DNA from: Alphaproteobacteria bacterium
Lineage (GTDB): Bacteria; Pseudomonadota; Alphaproteobacteria; UBA8366; Aestuariispiraceae
DNA length: 64,000 nt
Assembly (NCBI GenBank): GCA_030065235.1
Contig: JASJDC010000003.1
Coordinates: forward strand, 62,001 to 126,000
Direction: 5' to 3'
This document shows, in pieces, positions 1 through 8,424 of this stretch; position 1 is the stretch's first letter, and the number at the start of each line of letters is the position of its first letter. The notes beneath the pieces are model-generated. The model was not told the DNA's origin and did not search any database. It worked only from the letters and a program-made list of their open reading frames with translations. The position numbers were made by a program, and so were the translations under genes.

Positions 1-51
1 GGCCTTATTACGGACGAGCGCACGGCGATGGCGCTTGCAAAACAAACCTAG
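1..51 (+). CDS. C-terminal end of a probable SorC/DeoR-type sugar regulator (EryD-like), partial
   Basis: Frame 1 is open from the window edge and reads GLITDERTAMALAKQT before a TAG stop at 49-51. SorC/DeoR-type sugar-binding regulators commonly end with a phrase like LxTDExTAxALL, so this looks like the tail of such a protein. The family includes EryD, the repressor of erythritol genes. The stop lies 31 bases before the start of the binding-protein gene, so the regulator would be the first gene of the tetritol block. Only 16 residues are visible, so the assignment rests on the tail motif plus context. Confidence 0.5.
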   Translation, partial: GLITDERTAMALAKQT

Positions 52-82
52 GCCAACTGGACAACAAAAGGGAGGATCCAGA

Positions 83-1525
83 ATGTACGAAAAAGAAAAG
101 GACCTGATCGACGCCTACCTACGGGGTACTGTGAGCCGACGGAGTTTGATCCGGGGGCTTGGCGCCATGGGCGTCACCGCGGCGACGGCCGGGGTGCTGC
201 TCAACGCCTCTGCGACCCGCGCGCTCGCGCAAAACGGATTCGATTGGAAAAGGCACTCAGGCACGACTGTCAATCTGCTCTTGAACAAGCATCCCTATGC
301 CGACGCGCTGATCGCGAACCTTGATAATTTCAAGGAACTGACCGGGATGGATGTCCAATATGACGTGTTCCCGGAAGATGTCTATTTTGACAAGGTCACG
401 GCCGCGCTGTCATCCGGCTCCAGCGAGTACGACGCCTTCATGACCGGCGCCTACATGACCTGGACCTATGGACCGGCGGGCTGGATCGACGACTTGAGCG
501 AGTATATCCAGGACGAGTCGCGGACCAACCCAGATTATAATTGGGAAGACGTGCTGGAAGGGGTGCGCAAGTCCTGCGCCTGGAACGGCCAGCCCGGCGG
601 GGCGCTGGGGTCGGACGACGCCAAGCAATGGTGCATCCCGCTTGCCTATGAGCAGAACAATCTGACCTATAATAAGCGTGTCTTCGATGCGGCCGGCCTG
701 TCGGTGCCGACCAATATCGATGAGTTGGTCGATACGGCGGCGGCGGCCAAGGCGGCCATGAATGGCGGTTATGGCATCGGCGTGCGCGGCTCGCGCTCTT
801 GGGCCACCATCCATCCGGGCTTCCTGTCGGGCTATGCAAGCTTCGGCCAGAAGGACCTCAACGTCTCGGACGACGGCCGTCTGTCCGCGGCGATGAATAC
901 GGATGTCTCGAAGGACTACCACGCCAAGTGGGTGAAGATGATCCAGGATTCGGGCGCGCCCGACTGGTCGACTCACACCTGGTACCAGGTTGGCACCGAT
1001 GTCGGCGCCGGCAAGTCGGCCATGATGTTCGACGCCGACATTCTCGGCTACTTCATGAATGGCGGCACGGCGGAAGCCGGCAATCTCGCCTTCGCGCCGT
1101 TCGCCGCGAACCCGGCGGCCAGCGCGCCGTCCCCGAATATCTGGATTTGGGCGATGTCCATGTCGTCCTCTTCCCGGAATAAGGACGCCGCGTGGCACTT
1201 CCTGCAGTGGGTCACCGGGCCGGAGCATGGCCTGTTCGGCGCACGCGAAATGGATCTGGTGAACCCGGCGCGCTCCAGCGTCTGGGCCGACGGGGCGTTC
1301 CGTGACAAACTGGCGGGGTCCTATCCGGGTTATGTTGAGATGCATGACGTTTCGGCCCCGGGTGCGTCGATCAAATTCACCGCGCAGCCGTTGTTCTTCG
1401 ACCTCACCACCGAATGGGCGGCGACGCTTCAGAAGATGGTGGCGAATGAAGTGCCCGTCGACGAGGGTCTGGACCAACTGGCCGAGAGTGTCGACGCGCA
1501 GCTCAAGGATGCTGGGCTGGGTTGA
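83..1525 (+). CDS. ABC polyol/sugar transporter, periplasmic substrate-binding protein (Tat-exported)
   Basis: This 480-residue protein is the extracellular solute-binding component (CUT1 type) of the importer encoded by the next four genes. The start is placed at 83 because GGGAGG lies 7-12 bases upstream; an in-frame upstream start at 35 would add 16 residues and hide the signal. A twin-arginine signal is visible at residues 18-30 (SRRSLIRG), then a hydrophobic stretch and a likely cleavage after ALA near residue 49. The mature part has the lobed layout of family 1 binding proteins, with aromatic residues (WTYGPAGW) that often line sugar sites. Its place before EryA-type genes suggests erythritol or a related polyol as ligand. 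Tat export implies folding in the cytoplasm before secretion. Confidence 0.9.
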   Translation: MYEKEKDLIDAYLRGTVSRRSLIRGLGAMGVTAATAGVLLNASATRALAQNGFDWKRHSGTTVNLLLNKHPYADALIANLDNFKELTGMDVQYDVFPEDVYFDKVTAALSSGSSEYDAFMTGAYMTWTYGPAGWIDDLSEYIQDESRTNPDYNWEDVLEGVRKSCAWNGQPGGALGSDDAKQWCIPLAYEQNNLTYNKRVFDAAGLSVPTNIDELVDTAAAAKAAMNGGYGIGVRGSRSWATIHPGFLSGYASFGQKDLNVSDDGRLSAAMNTDVSKDYHAKWVKMIQDSGAPDWSTHTWYQVGTDVGAGKSAMMFDADILGYFMNGGTAEAGNLAFAPFAANPAASAPSPNIWIWAMSMSSSSRNKDAAWHFLQWVTGPEHGLFGAREMDLVNPARSSVWADGAFRDKLAGSYPGYVEMHDVSAPGASIKFTAQPLFFDLTTEWAATLQKMVANEVPVDEGLDQLAESVDAQLKDAGLG

Positions 1526-1536
1526 GTGCGATTATC

Positions 1537-1561
1537 GGGCGCCCGCCCCGTGCGGGCGCCC
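1537..1561 (+). promoter_or_regulatory. Intra-operon stem-loop after the binding-protein gene
   Basis: GGGCGCCCG (1537-1545) pairs perfectly with CGGGCGCCC (1553-1561) around a 7-base loop, 11 bases after the binding-protein stop. No T-run follows. A hairpin between a binding-protein gene and the first permease gene commonly protects the 3' end of the upstream message or attenuates read-through, giving excess binding protein. That role is inferred from position and structure. Confidence 0.6.
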
Positions 1562-1631
1562 GCTTCGCTCTAAATTCTCGTAATACGTGTGACGCTGGGA
1601 CGCACCGCTTCGAACAAGCGGGACAGAGACC

Positions 1632-2552
1632 ATGTCTGACACCGCCATTCCCGCCAGGACGAGGCGCTTTCGCATCAGCCGGAAGGCGTTGCCCTATGTG
1701 CTCAGCCTGCCGGCGCTCTTGGTCTGCATCGCCATTCTGATCCCGTTCTTCACGGCGGTCGCCTACTCGTTGCAGCGATACCGGCTATCGCAACCATGGG
1801 CGCGGCGCTGGAACTGGGGCGAGAATTACTGGGACTTCCTCTTTGACCCGTCCTTCTGGAACACGCTTCAGGTCTCTTTGACCTACGCGTTCCTGACCGT
1901 CGGGATAGAGCTGTTATTGGGACTCGGCATAGCCCTGCTGCTGCAGAAACGCACGCGCTTCAACAACTTCGTGTCGATCATGCTGTTGATGCCGCTGATG
2001 ACGGCGCCGGCGCTGGCCTCTTTGATGTGGAAGCTGATGACCAATCCCGGCTTCGGCATTCTCAGCTATTTCGCGGCTTTCGTCGGGTTGGAGGATTTCC
2101 GGTGGGCGTCGGCGCCGCAGACCGCGATGCTGACGGTGGTTCTGGTCGATGTCTGGGTCTATACGCCCTTCATCATGATCCTGCTGCTGGCGGGGTTGCG
2201 ATCCTTGCCGCAACAACCGTTCGAGGCCGCGGCGCTCGACGGCGTCCCACGCTGGTTTGTTTTCTGGCGGATCACCCTGCCGATGCTGACGCCGTTCCTG
2301 CTGACCGCGACGCTGTTCCGCGCCATTGAGTCGATCCAGCAGTTCGACATCATCTACGCCATGACCCAGGGGGGACCGGGCGACAAGCTGACCGTTTTTC
2401 AGGTTGAAGCCTATTTGAACTTCTTTCAATCGACGAATGTCGGCCGTTCCGCCGCGCTGCTGATGATCCTTTGGGTCATCACCTACATCTTGTCGATGAT
2501 CTTTATCAAACAGTGGTTGAAGCTGCGCGAACGCGCCCGCGGAGAGATTTAG
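1632..2552 (+). CDS. ABC polyol/sugar transporter permease (MalF-like)
   Basis: A 306-residue inner-membrane permease. After a short basic cytoplasmic N-terminus it has about six hydrophobic segments (first near residues 20-42). The EAA loop sits near residues 195-215 (EAAALDGVPRWFVFWRITLPM), the coupling motif that contacts the ATPase. Length and layout match MalF-type CUT1 permeases without the large periplasmic loop of E. coli MalF. It lies 106 bases after the binding-protein gene, separated by the hairpin, and only 3 bases before the second permease, so the two are co-transcribed. Together they would form the transmembrane channel for the polyol. Confidence 0.92.
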   Translation: MSDTAIPARTRRFRISRKALPYVLSLPALLVCIAILIPFFTAVAYSLQRYRLSQPWARRWNWGENYWDFLFDPSFWNTLQVSLTYAFLTVGIELLLGLGIALLLQKRTRFNNFVSIMLLMPLMTAPALASLMWKLMTNPGFGILSYFAAFVGLEDFRWASAPQTAMLTVVLVDVWVYTPFIMILLLAGLRSLPQQPFEAAALDGVPRWFVFWRITLPMLTPFLLTATLFRAIESIQQFDIIYAMTQGGPGDKLTVFQVEAYLNFFQSTNVGRSAALLMILWVITYILSMIFIKQWLKLRERARGEI

Positions 2553-2555
2553 GAC

Positions 2556-3413
2556 ATGGAACATACATCGACCCTGGAGAAGGCGCTGCGCGGCGTCGCG
2601 ATCACGTGCGTGATCCTGTTCTTCATGTTCCCGATCTTCTGGATCGTCCTGATGAGTTTCCAGACGAACGAGACCATCCTGCGTGTGCCGCCCTCCATCA
2701 TCTTTGATCCGACGATCCAGAACTATGTGGCGTTGATCACCGGCAGGCTGGAAACCTCAGCCGGGTCGCTGGAAATCAACTTCATGTCCAACCTGTGGAA
2801 TTCGCTCTTCCTATCCTCGGCGTCGGTCGCGGTGGGTCTGATATTGGGCGTTCCCGCAGCCTATGCGTTTGGCCGGCTCAAGTTCCGCGGGTCGGAGGAT
2901 ATCGCCTTCACGCTGCTCAGCTTTCGCTTTGCACCGCCGCTTCTGGTGTTGCTGCCGCTGACGATCTATTTCCAGCAAATCGGTTTGGCCGACACCTATT
3001 TCGGGCTGATCTGGGTTTACCAACTCATCGTCTTGCCGCTGATCCTCTGGATCGTGCGCGGCTATTTCGAAGACATCCCGGCGGATATTGAGAACGCCTA
3101 TCGGGTCGCCGGGCATTCCTGGTTTTCGACCTTCCGCAAGGTGGCGTTGCCGTTAGCCATGCCAGGCATCGCCGCCGCAGGGCTGTTGGCCTTCATCTTT
3201 GCCTGGAACAACTTCATCTTCGCGCTCGTGCTCGCATCCGCCGACAAACAGCCTGTTACGGTCGGCGCCTTGGCCTTCGTGACCGCCTCCGGCATCCAGT
3301 ACGGTCAGGTGGCGGCGGGCGTCGTCTTGTCGATCCTGCCGACGCTCGCTCTCGCGCTCTATGCGCAGCGTTACCTTGTCGAAGGGCTGTCCCTTGGCGC
3401 GGTCAAAGGATAG
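2556..3413 (+). CDS. ABC polyol/sugar transporter permease (MalG-like)
   Basis: A 285-residue permease, partner of the preceding MalF-like protein. A single N-terminal membrane segment (about residues 12-32) is followed by a periplasmic stretch and five more hydrophobic segments. The EAA loop is replaced by ENAYRVAGHSWFSTFRKVALP near residues 177-197, which keeps the conserved glycine and the terminal proline. It starts 3 bases after the previous stop and ends 7 bases before the first ATPase gene. The family's role is to form half of the translocation pore. Confidence 0.92.
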   Translation: MEHTSTLEKALRGVAITCVILFFMFPIFWIVLMSFQTNETILRVPPSIIFDPTIQNYVALITGRLETSAGSLEINFMSNLWNSLFLSSASVAVGLILGVPAAYAFGRLKFRGSEDIAFTLLSFRFAPPLLVLLPLTIYFQQIGLADTYFGLIWVYQLIVLPLILWIVRGYFEDIPADIENAYRVAGHSWFSTFRKVALPLAMPGIAAAGLLAFIFAWNNFIFALVLASADKQPVTVGALAFVTASGIQYGQVAAGVVLSILPTLALALYAQRYLVEGLSLGAVKG

Positions 3414-3420
3414 GGCGCGG

Positions 3421-4530
3421 ATGTCGATCGAACTCAGCAATATCCGGAAGTCCTTCAAGGACAATGTCGTTCTCGAGGACCTGTCGCTTGAGGTTGCGAC
3501 GGGGGAAACGCTGGTTCTGTTTGGCCCGTCCGGCGCCGGCAAGACGGTGCTGCTCCGGCTGATCGCCGGCGTCGTCGATCCCGATGAAGGGTCCATCCGG
3601 CTTGGCGGTCAAGACATGGCCGGCGTCGAGCCTGAGGATCGCGGCATCGGAATGGCTTTTCAAAATTTCGCGCTGTTTCCCCATATGGACGCCCACGCCA
3701 ATATCGCGAGCCCCCTTGAGGCGCGCCGCAGCAGCGCCCAAGAGATCGACGGGCGCGTGGAGGATGTGTCCCAGCTTCTGAAGATCGACCATGTCCTGCA
3801 CCACAAGCCGAAGGAATTGTCCAACGGTCAGAAACAGCGCACCGCCCTTGGACGCGCGCTCGTGGCGCAGCCCTCGATCCTGCTGCTCGACGATCCTTTA
3901 CGGAATGTGGACGCCAAGCTGCGGTTCGAAATGCGGCTGGAACTGCCGCGGCTTCTCAGCAGCCAGAATGCGACGGTGATCTATGTCACCCAGGACTATA
4001 AAGAGGCGATGGCGCTCTGCGATCGGATCGCTGTGATGAGCGATCGCGGAATCGCTCAGATCGGTACGCCAGAGGAAATCTATCTTACGCCGAAAACGAT
4101 CGCCATTGCGCGGCTCTTCGGCGATCCGTCGATTAACCTGTTGGACGTCACGCCCGAGGCCGGAGAGGAGGGACCTTACGTGCGGCTCTCCGGCGCAAAG
4201 GTCCCGATCCGCAACGGTTATGGGCAAGCAATCGGCAAGGACTGTGTCCTCGGCGTTCGGCCCGAGTCGATCCGGTTTGTCGACGCGGCCGCGGCCGGCG
4301 CCGTTCCGGTAACGATTGAAGCGGAGACGCCGCTGAATGAAAAAACCGTGACGCTGGCGGTCACGGCGCGGAACCGCGAGATTCTCATTTCGCGCCCCGC
4401 GACCACGCCAGGGCCTGACAGCAATGACGCGCATATCGTTCTCGAACCAGATGGCGTGCTGCTGTTCGACCGTGAAACCGGCGCGCGTGTGGAAACCGAG
4501 CCGGCGACCGCGGCGGGAGAGGCGGCATGA
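3421..4530 (+). CDS. ABC transporter ATPase 1 with a degenerate catalytic site (GlpS/MptD-like)
   Basis: A 369-residue MalK-type ATPase: nucleotide-binding domain about 1-235, then a C-terminal regulatory OB-like domain. The ATG at 3421 follows the permease stop by 7 bases; an in-frame upstream start at 3361 would overlap the permease by 53 bases. Walker A is GPSGAGKT (35-42), the Q-loop has Gln81, and the signature is LSNGQ (133-137) instead of LSGGQ. The residue after the Walker B aspartate is Asp158 instead of the usual catalytic Glu, and the H-switch is Gln191 (VTQD) instead of His. These changes should weaken hydrolysis at its own site. A second, different ATPase follows with a 4-base overlap, so an asymmetric heterodimer is likely. 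As I recall, the glycerol (GlpS) and S. meliloti polyol transporter ATPases share this layout. Confidence 0.93.
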   Translation: MSIELSNIRKSFKDNVVLEDLSLEVATGETLVLFGPSGAGKTVLLRLIAGVVDPDEGSIRLGGQDMAGVEPEDRGIGMAFQNFALFPHMDAHANIASPLEARRSSAQEIDGRVEDVSQLLKIDHVLHHKPKELSNGQKQRTALGRALVAQPSILLLDDPLRNVDAKLRFEMRLELPRLLSSQNATVIYVTQDYKEAMALCDRIAVMSDRGIAQIGTPEEIYLTPKTIAIARLFGDPSINLLDVTPEAGEEGPYVRLSGAKVPIRNGYGQAIGKDCVLGVRPESIRFVDAAAAGAVPVTIEAETPLNEKTVTLAVTARNREILISRPATTPGPDSNDAHIVLEPDGVLLFDRETGARVETEPATAAGEAA

Positions 4531-5651
4531 CCGAGTCGGTTCTGCGGCTGGAGAATATCGATAAGTTTTATGGCCCGGTCGGGCTCGGCGTTCATGCTGT
4601 CCGGGATGTCAGCATGGAGGTGGAAGAAGGCGATATCATCGCGCTGCTCGGTTCGTCCGGTTGCGGCAAGACCTCCACGCTGCGGATGATCGCCGGCTTC
4701 GAGGAAACGAGCCGGGGCAAGATTCACCTTGCCGGCCGTGAGGTTCAGAAATTGCCGCCGGTCCGGCGCCATGTCGCCATGGCGTTCGAAGGCTACTCGC
4801 TCTACCCGACCGTGAATGTGCGCGACAATATCGCCTTCGCGCTCAAGGCCGCGCGGCTCCCCGCCGCCGAGGTTGCGGCGAAAGTGCAAGAAGTCGCGGA
4901 GATGTTGGAGATCACGGACATTCTCGACCGCTCGCCCAATTCGCTGTCCGGCGGACAACAGCAGCGCGCAAGCCTCGCCCGCGCCCTGATACGCGATGCT
5001 GATCTCTATCTGCTGGACGAGCCGATGGGTCAGTTGGAGCCGCAGCTTCGAACGCTGCTCAGGGGTCGGATCAAATTCTTCATCAAGGAACGCGGCATGA
5101 CGGCGATCCTGGTCACCCATGACCAGACCGAGGCGAACGCGTTGGCGGATAAGATCGCGGTGATGGAAGAGGGTGTGCTGCAGCAATATGCGACCCCGGC
5201 CGAGATCAAGGACCGTCCCGCCAATCTGTTCACTGGGACCTTTGTCGGCGAACCTCCGATGAATGTTTTCCCGGTCACCGCTGCGGCGTCCGGCGGCCGC
5301 CTGAGCATCGCGCTGGCGGACGGCGTCGTCCTGGATTACGCCGAAAGCGACTTCGCGGCTGAGGTCCGGGACCGGATCCTGACGCGCGGCGACGTCATGA
5401 TCGGCGTCCGTCCCTATGCCGTTCATCGCAGTGAGACGGGTCCGACAGCGACAATCCAGGCCAACCAGTGGCTCGGCGATCAGAGCCATATCGCCGCAAG
5501 TTTTGCGGGCCAGACGGTTGTGTTGGTCGAGCATCACCGCGCTGATGTCGCGATCGGGGAACCGATTTCGATCCGCGTGGACGCGCATGATCTGCATGTT
5601 TTCGATGCTGAAACCGGCATGGCGATCAGCCACGGGCCGGAGCTCGCTTGA
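4527..5651 (+). CDS. ABC transporter ATPase 2 (GlpT/MptE-like)
   Basis: A 374-residue MalK-type ATPase starting inside the stop of ATPase 1 (ATGA overlap), so translation is probably coupled. Walker A GSSGCGKT (42-49), signature LSGGQQQR (140-147), Walker B LYLLDEP with catalytic Glu165, and H-switch His198 (VTHD) are intact. Two positions are unusual: Glu88 stands where the Q-loop Gln is expected, and the D-loop reads GQLEPQ with Glu171 in place of Asp. It complements the degenerate sites of its partner, consistent with one active and one regulatory site. The C-terminal regulatory domain runs from about 240 to the end. It is followed 2 bases later by the kinase gene. Confidence 0.93.
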   Translation: MTESVLRLENIDKFYGPVGLGVHAVRDVSMEVEEGDIIALLGSSGCGKTSTLRMIAGFEETSRGKIHLAGREVQKLPPVRRHVAMAFEGYSLYPTVNVRDNIAFALKAARLPAAEVAAKVQEVAEMLEITDILDRSPNSLSGGQQQRASLARALIRDADLYLLDEPMGQLEPQLRTLLRGRIKFFIKERGMTAILVTHDQTEANALADKIAVMEEGVLQQYATPAEIKDRPANLFTGTFVGEPPMNVFPVTAAASGGRLSIALADGVVLDYAESDFAAEVRDRILTRGDVMIGVRPYAVHRSETGPTATIQANQWLGDQSHIAASFAGQTVVLVEHHRADVAIGEPISIRVDAHDLHVFDAETGMAISHGPELA

Positions 5652-5653
5652 TC

Positions 5654-7225
5654 ATGGCGGATGGCGGCGACATCCTGATTGGGATCGATGCGGGGACGTC
5701 GGTGATCAAGTCGATCGCCTTCGATCTTACCGGCGCGCAGATTGCGGTCGGATCGCGTCCGAACCGCTATACGTCCCGACCCGACGGCGCCGCCTTCCAG
5801 TCGATGGACGACACCTGGGACGATTGCGCCGCAACAATGCGCGACCTAGGCGAAAGCGTTCCGAACCTGGCGTCCCGCGTGGCGGCCGTCGCCGTGACCG
5901 GACAGGGGGACGGCACATGGCTGCTTGACCGGGACAACCGTCCTGTGACCGACGCGTGGCTCTGGCTCGACGCACGCGCCGCCCCGGTGGTGCAACGGCT
6001 GCGCGGCACGGAAGCGGATCGGGCGCGCTTCGCGATCACCGGCTCGGGATTGAACGCCTGCCAGATGGGCACGCAACTTCTCCAAATGAAGGAGACAATG
6101 CCAGAAGCGGTCGCGGGGGCGGACGTCGCGCTGCATTGCAAGGACTGGCTGTACTTGAACCTGACCGGCCTGCGAGCCACGGCGCCATGCGAGGCGTCCT
6201 TCACGTTCGGCGATTTTCGCGCGCGCGCCTACGATGATCGTGTGATCGAGGCGTTGGGCCTGATGGCGGAAAAACGTCTCCTGCCTCAGATCGTCGATGG
6301 GTCACAGACAACGCACCCGCTCAGTCCTGCAGCGGCCGAGGCGACCGGTTTGGTGGCTGGAACACCCGTGGCGCTTGGCTTTGTCGATGTCGCCTGCACC
6401 GCGTTGGGCGGCGGCGTCTATACCGGTGGAGAGGCCGCCGGCTGTACGATCATCGGATCGACCGGCATGCATATGCGTGCGACGCCGCAGGATGAGGTTT
6501 TCTTCAACGACAGTCTGACGGGCTATGTCATGCCGCTTCCGATTCCCGGCATGGCGGCGCAAATCCAGTCCAACATGGCCTCGACCCTCAATGTCGACTG
6601 GCTGCTGACCGTAGCCGCTGACCTGATGGCCGATCTTGGTCACGCGGTCGCGCATCGGGACTTGATCGCCCGGATCGACGGATGGCTCGCCGCCAGCGCG
6701 CCCGGGGGTGTGCTGTATCACCCCTATATCTCAGAGGCCGGGGAGCGCGGCCCCTTCGTTGATCCAGCGGCGCGCGCGAGTTTCGCCGGGCTATCATCGG
6801 CCGACCGTTTCCCGGATCTAATGCGGGCGGTCATTGAAGGGTTGGGACTGGCGGCGCGCGACTGCTACGCGGCGATGGGCGCCATGCCCAGCGAGGTGCG
6901 TCTGACCGGCGGCGCCGCGCGGTCCGACGCTTTGCGCTCTGTCTTCGGGGCGGCGGTCGATGCATCAGTGCGCACCTCCAGCCGCGAGGAAGCAGGCGCC
7001 GCCGGCGCGGCGATGATGGCTGCGGTGGCGATCGGCGTCTATGACGATATGGAGGCCTGCATCGCCGAGTGGGTGACCCCGCTGCTCGGCCCGACAGAAG
7101 CGCCGGACAAGGCGCTTTCCGCCCTATATGCCGACCTGTATCCGGCCTACCGCGCCATTCGAGAGGCGATGCCGCCCGTTTGGTCCGCGCTCGCACGTCA
7201 GGGAGGGTCCGACCGTGCCCACTGA
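5654..7225 (+). CDS. eryA: Erythritol kinase (FGGY family), EryA
   Basis: A 523-residue FGGY kinase expected to phosphorylate erythritol to L-erythritol 4-phosphate with ATP in the cytoplasm. The N-terminal phosphate-binding motif GIDAGTSVIKSIAFDL is near residues 9-24, and the C-terminal ATPase signature region (LTGGAARSDALRSVFG, about 415-430) and adenosine-site glycines are present. Length and many phrases (CKDWLY, YISDAGERGPF-like, EEAGAAGAAMMAAV) agree with rhizobial EryA proteins from memory. The ATG at 5654 is preferred over a TTG at 5648. The presence of EryB, EryC, EryH and EryI homologues downstream strongly supports the substrate. A related tetritol or pentitol cannot be excluded. 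Confidence 0.85.
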   Translation: MADGGDILIGIDAGTSVIKSIAFDLTGAQIAVGSRPNRYTSRPDGAAFQSMDDTWDDCAATMRDLGESVPNLASRVAAVAVTGQGDGTWLLDRDNRPVTDAWLWLDARAAPVVQRLRGTEADRARFAITGSGLNACQMGTQLLQMKETMPEAVAGADVALHCKDWLYLNLTGLRATAPCEASFTFGDFRARAYDDRVIEALGLMAEKRLLPQIVDGSQTTHPLSPAAAEATGLVAGTPVALGFVDVACTALGGGVYTGGEAAGCTIIGSTGMHMRATPQDEVFFNDSLTGYVMPLPIPGMAAQIQSNMASTLNVDWLLTVAADLMADLGHAVAHRDLIARIDGWLAASAPGGVLYHPYISEAGERGPFVDPAARASFAGLSSADRFPDLMRAVIEGLGLAARDCYAAMGAMPSEVRLTGGAARSDALRSVFGAAVDASVRTSSREEAGAAGAAMMAAVAIGVYDDMEACIAEWVTPLLGPTEAPDKALSALYADLYPAYRAIREAMPPVWSALARQGGSDRAH

Positions 7226-8255
7226 CGTTGCGATCATTGGCGACCACTTCATGTTGCCGGAGGTCTTCGAGGAGAAAATCCTCGAGGCTTGCGGGGACAA
7301 GGTTTCCGTGCGCGTGCGCAAGGATGGCTGGCCGGATGAGCCGATGGAACAAGGCTATGCGGTCGAAGGCATGGACGGCCTGAAAGAGTATTACGGTACG
7401 GCCGACGGCGTCGTCGATTTTGTCGGCGACGCGGAAGTGCTGGTCACGCATTTGGCGCCGATGAGCGGCGCGATGCTGACGCGCTTGCCGAACCTGAAAT
7501 TGATCGCGGTGTCGCGCGGCGGGCCTGTCAATATCGATATGAAGGCCGCCCAGGATCATGGCGTTCTGGTCGTCAACGCGCCGGGCCGCAACGCCAGCGC
7601 CGTGGCTGAGTTTACGATCGGCGCGATCCTGACGGAGACCCGTAAAATCCGGGTCGGTCACGAAGCGCTGCGCGCGGGCGTGTGGCGCGGCGACCTGTAT
7701 CGCGCGGACGTCACAGGGCGCGAGCTGAACGAGATGACGGTCGGCGTCATTGGTTATGGGAATATCGGGACCAAGGTCGTCAAGCTTCTGCGGGCGTTCG
7801 GATGCCGGATCCTCGTCAACGATCCCTATATCCAGCTCGACCCAGATGACGCCAAGGCCGGCGTCGAACTGGTTTCGTTTGATCGTGTGGTGACAGAGAG
7901 CGACGTGGTCACCCTGCATCCCCGCGTGACGGAAGAGACGCGCGGCATGATGGATGCCGAGGCCTTTGGCAAAATGAAGAAAGACGCGCTCTTCGTGAAT
8001 ACTGCGCGCGGGCCGCTCTGCGACTATGACGCGCTGTACGCGGCGCTGGTCAATGGCGAGATCGCCGGCGCCATGCTGGAAACGTTCAGCCTCGAGCCGG
8101 CGCCGGACGATTGGCCGTTGCTGCAACTGCCTAATGTGACCCTGACGCCGCACATCGCCGGCGCGTCGGTGCGTACCGTGACCTTTGCGGCGGAACAGGC
8201 CGCAGACGAGGTCCGGCGTTTTCTGTCTGGCCAGCCCCCGCGAAACCCATGCTGA
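7215..8255 (+). CDS. D-isomer-specific 2-hydroxyacid dehydrogenase (SerA-like)
   Basis: A 346-residue NAD-dependent dehydrogenase; GTG at 7215 overlaps the kinase stop by 11 bases. The NAD-binding motif is visible (GYGNIGTKVVKLLRAFG), as are the catalytic Arg in NTARGPLCD and the His in LTPHIAGAS. The substrate-binding loop motif APGRNASAVAEF is also present. The family interconverts 2-hydroxy and 2-keto acids such as 3-phosphoglycerate, glycerate or erythronate 4-phosphate. It is not part of the published erythritol route, so its tight coupling to EryA suggests a side branch, for example oxidation of a sugar-acid or tetronate intermediate. The substrate is unknown. Confidence 0.85.
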   Translation: MPTDVAIIGDHFMLPEVFEEKILEACGDKVSVRVRKDGWPDEPMEQGYAVEGMDGLKEYYGTADGVVDFVGDAEVLVTHLAPMSGAMLTRLPNLKLIAVSRGGPVNIDMKAAQDHGVLVVNAPGRNASAVAEFTIGAILTETRKIRVGHEALRAGVWRGDLYRADVTGRELNEMTVGVIGYGNIGTKVVKLLRAFGCRILVNDPYIQLDPDDAKAGVELVSFDRVVTESDVVTLHPRVTEETRGMMDAEAFGKMKKDALFVNTARGPLCDYDALYAALVNGEIAGAMLETFSLEPAPDDWPLLQLPNVTLTPHIAGASVRTVTFAAEQAADEVRRFLSGQPPRNPC

Positions 8256-8424
8256 GCGCATCGTATTCCAAGGCGGTGAATCGGGGCGATACGGCGATCC
8301 AGGCCTGCGCACGGCCCGTAGCCTTTCATACTGTCGAAAGGGGGTCGGGTTCGGTGATCCGGCTTCAGACCGCAGGGTTCAGCCCCGGTCGTGCGAACGT
8401 CGGCGGCGCTAGGAAGACAATCTC

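Noticed and set aside
4218-5633. A 471-residue reverse frame opposite the second ATPase
   Set aside because: It is rich in Arg, Asp and His with no motif, and the forward strand has all ABC ATPase motifs.
6831-8312. A 493-residue reverse frame opposite the end of eryA and the 2-hydroxyacid dehydrogenase
   Set aside because: It spans two well-supported forward genes and lacks a recognisable domain.
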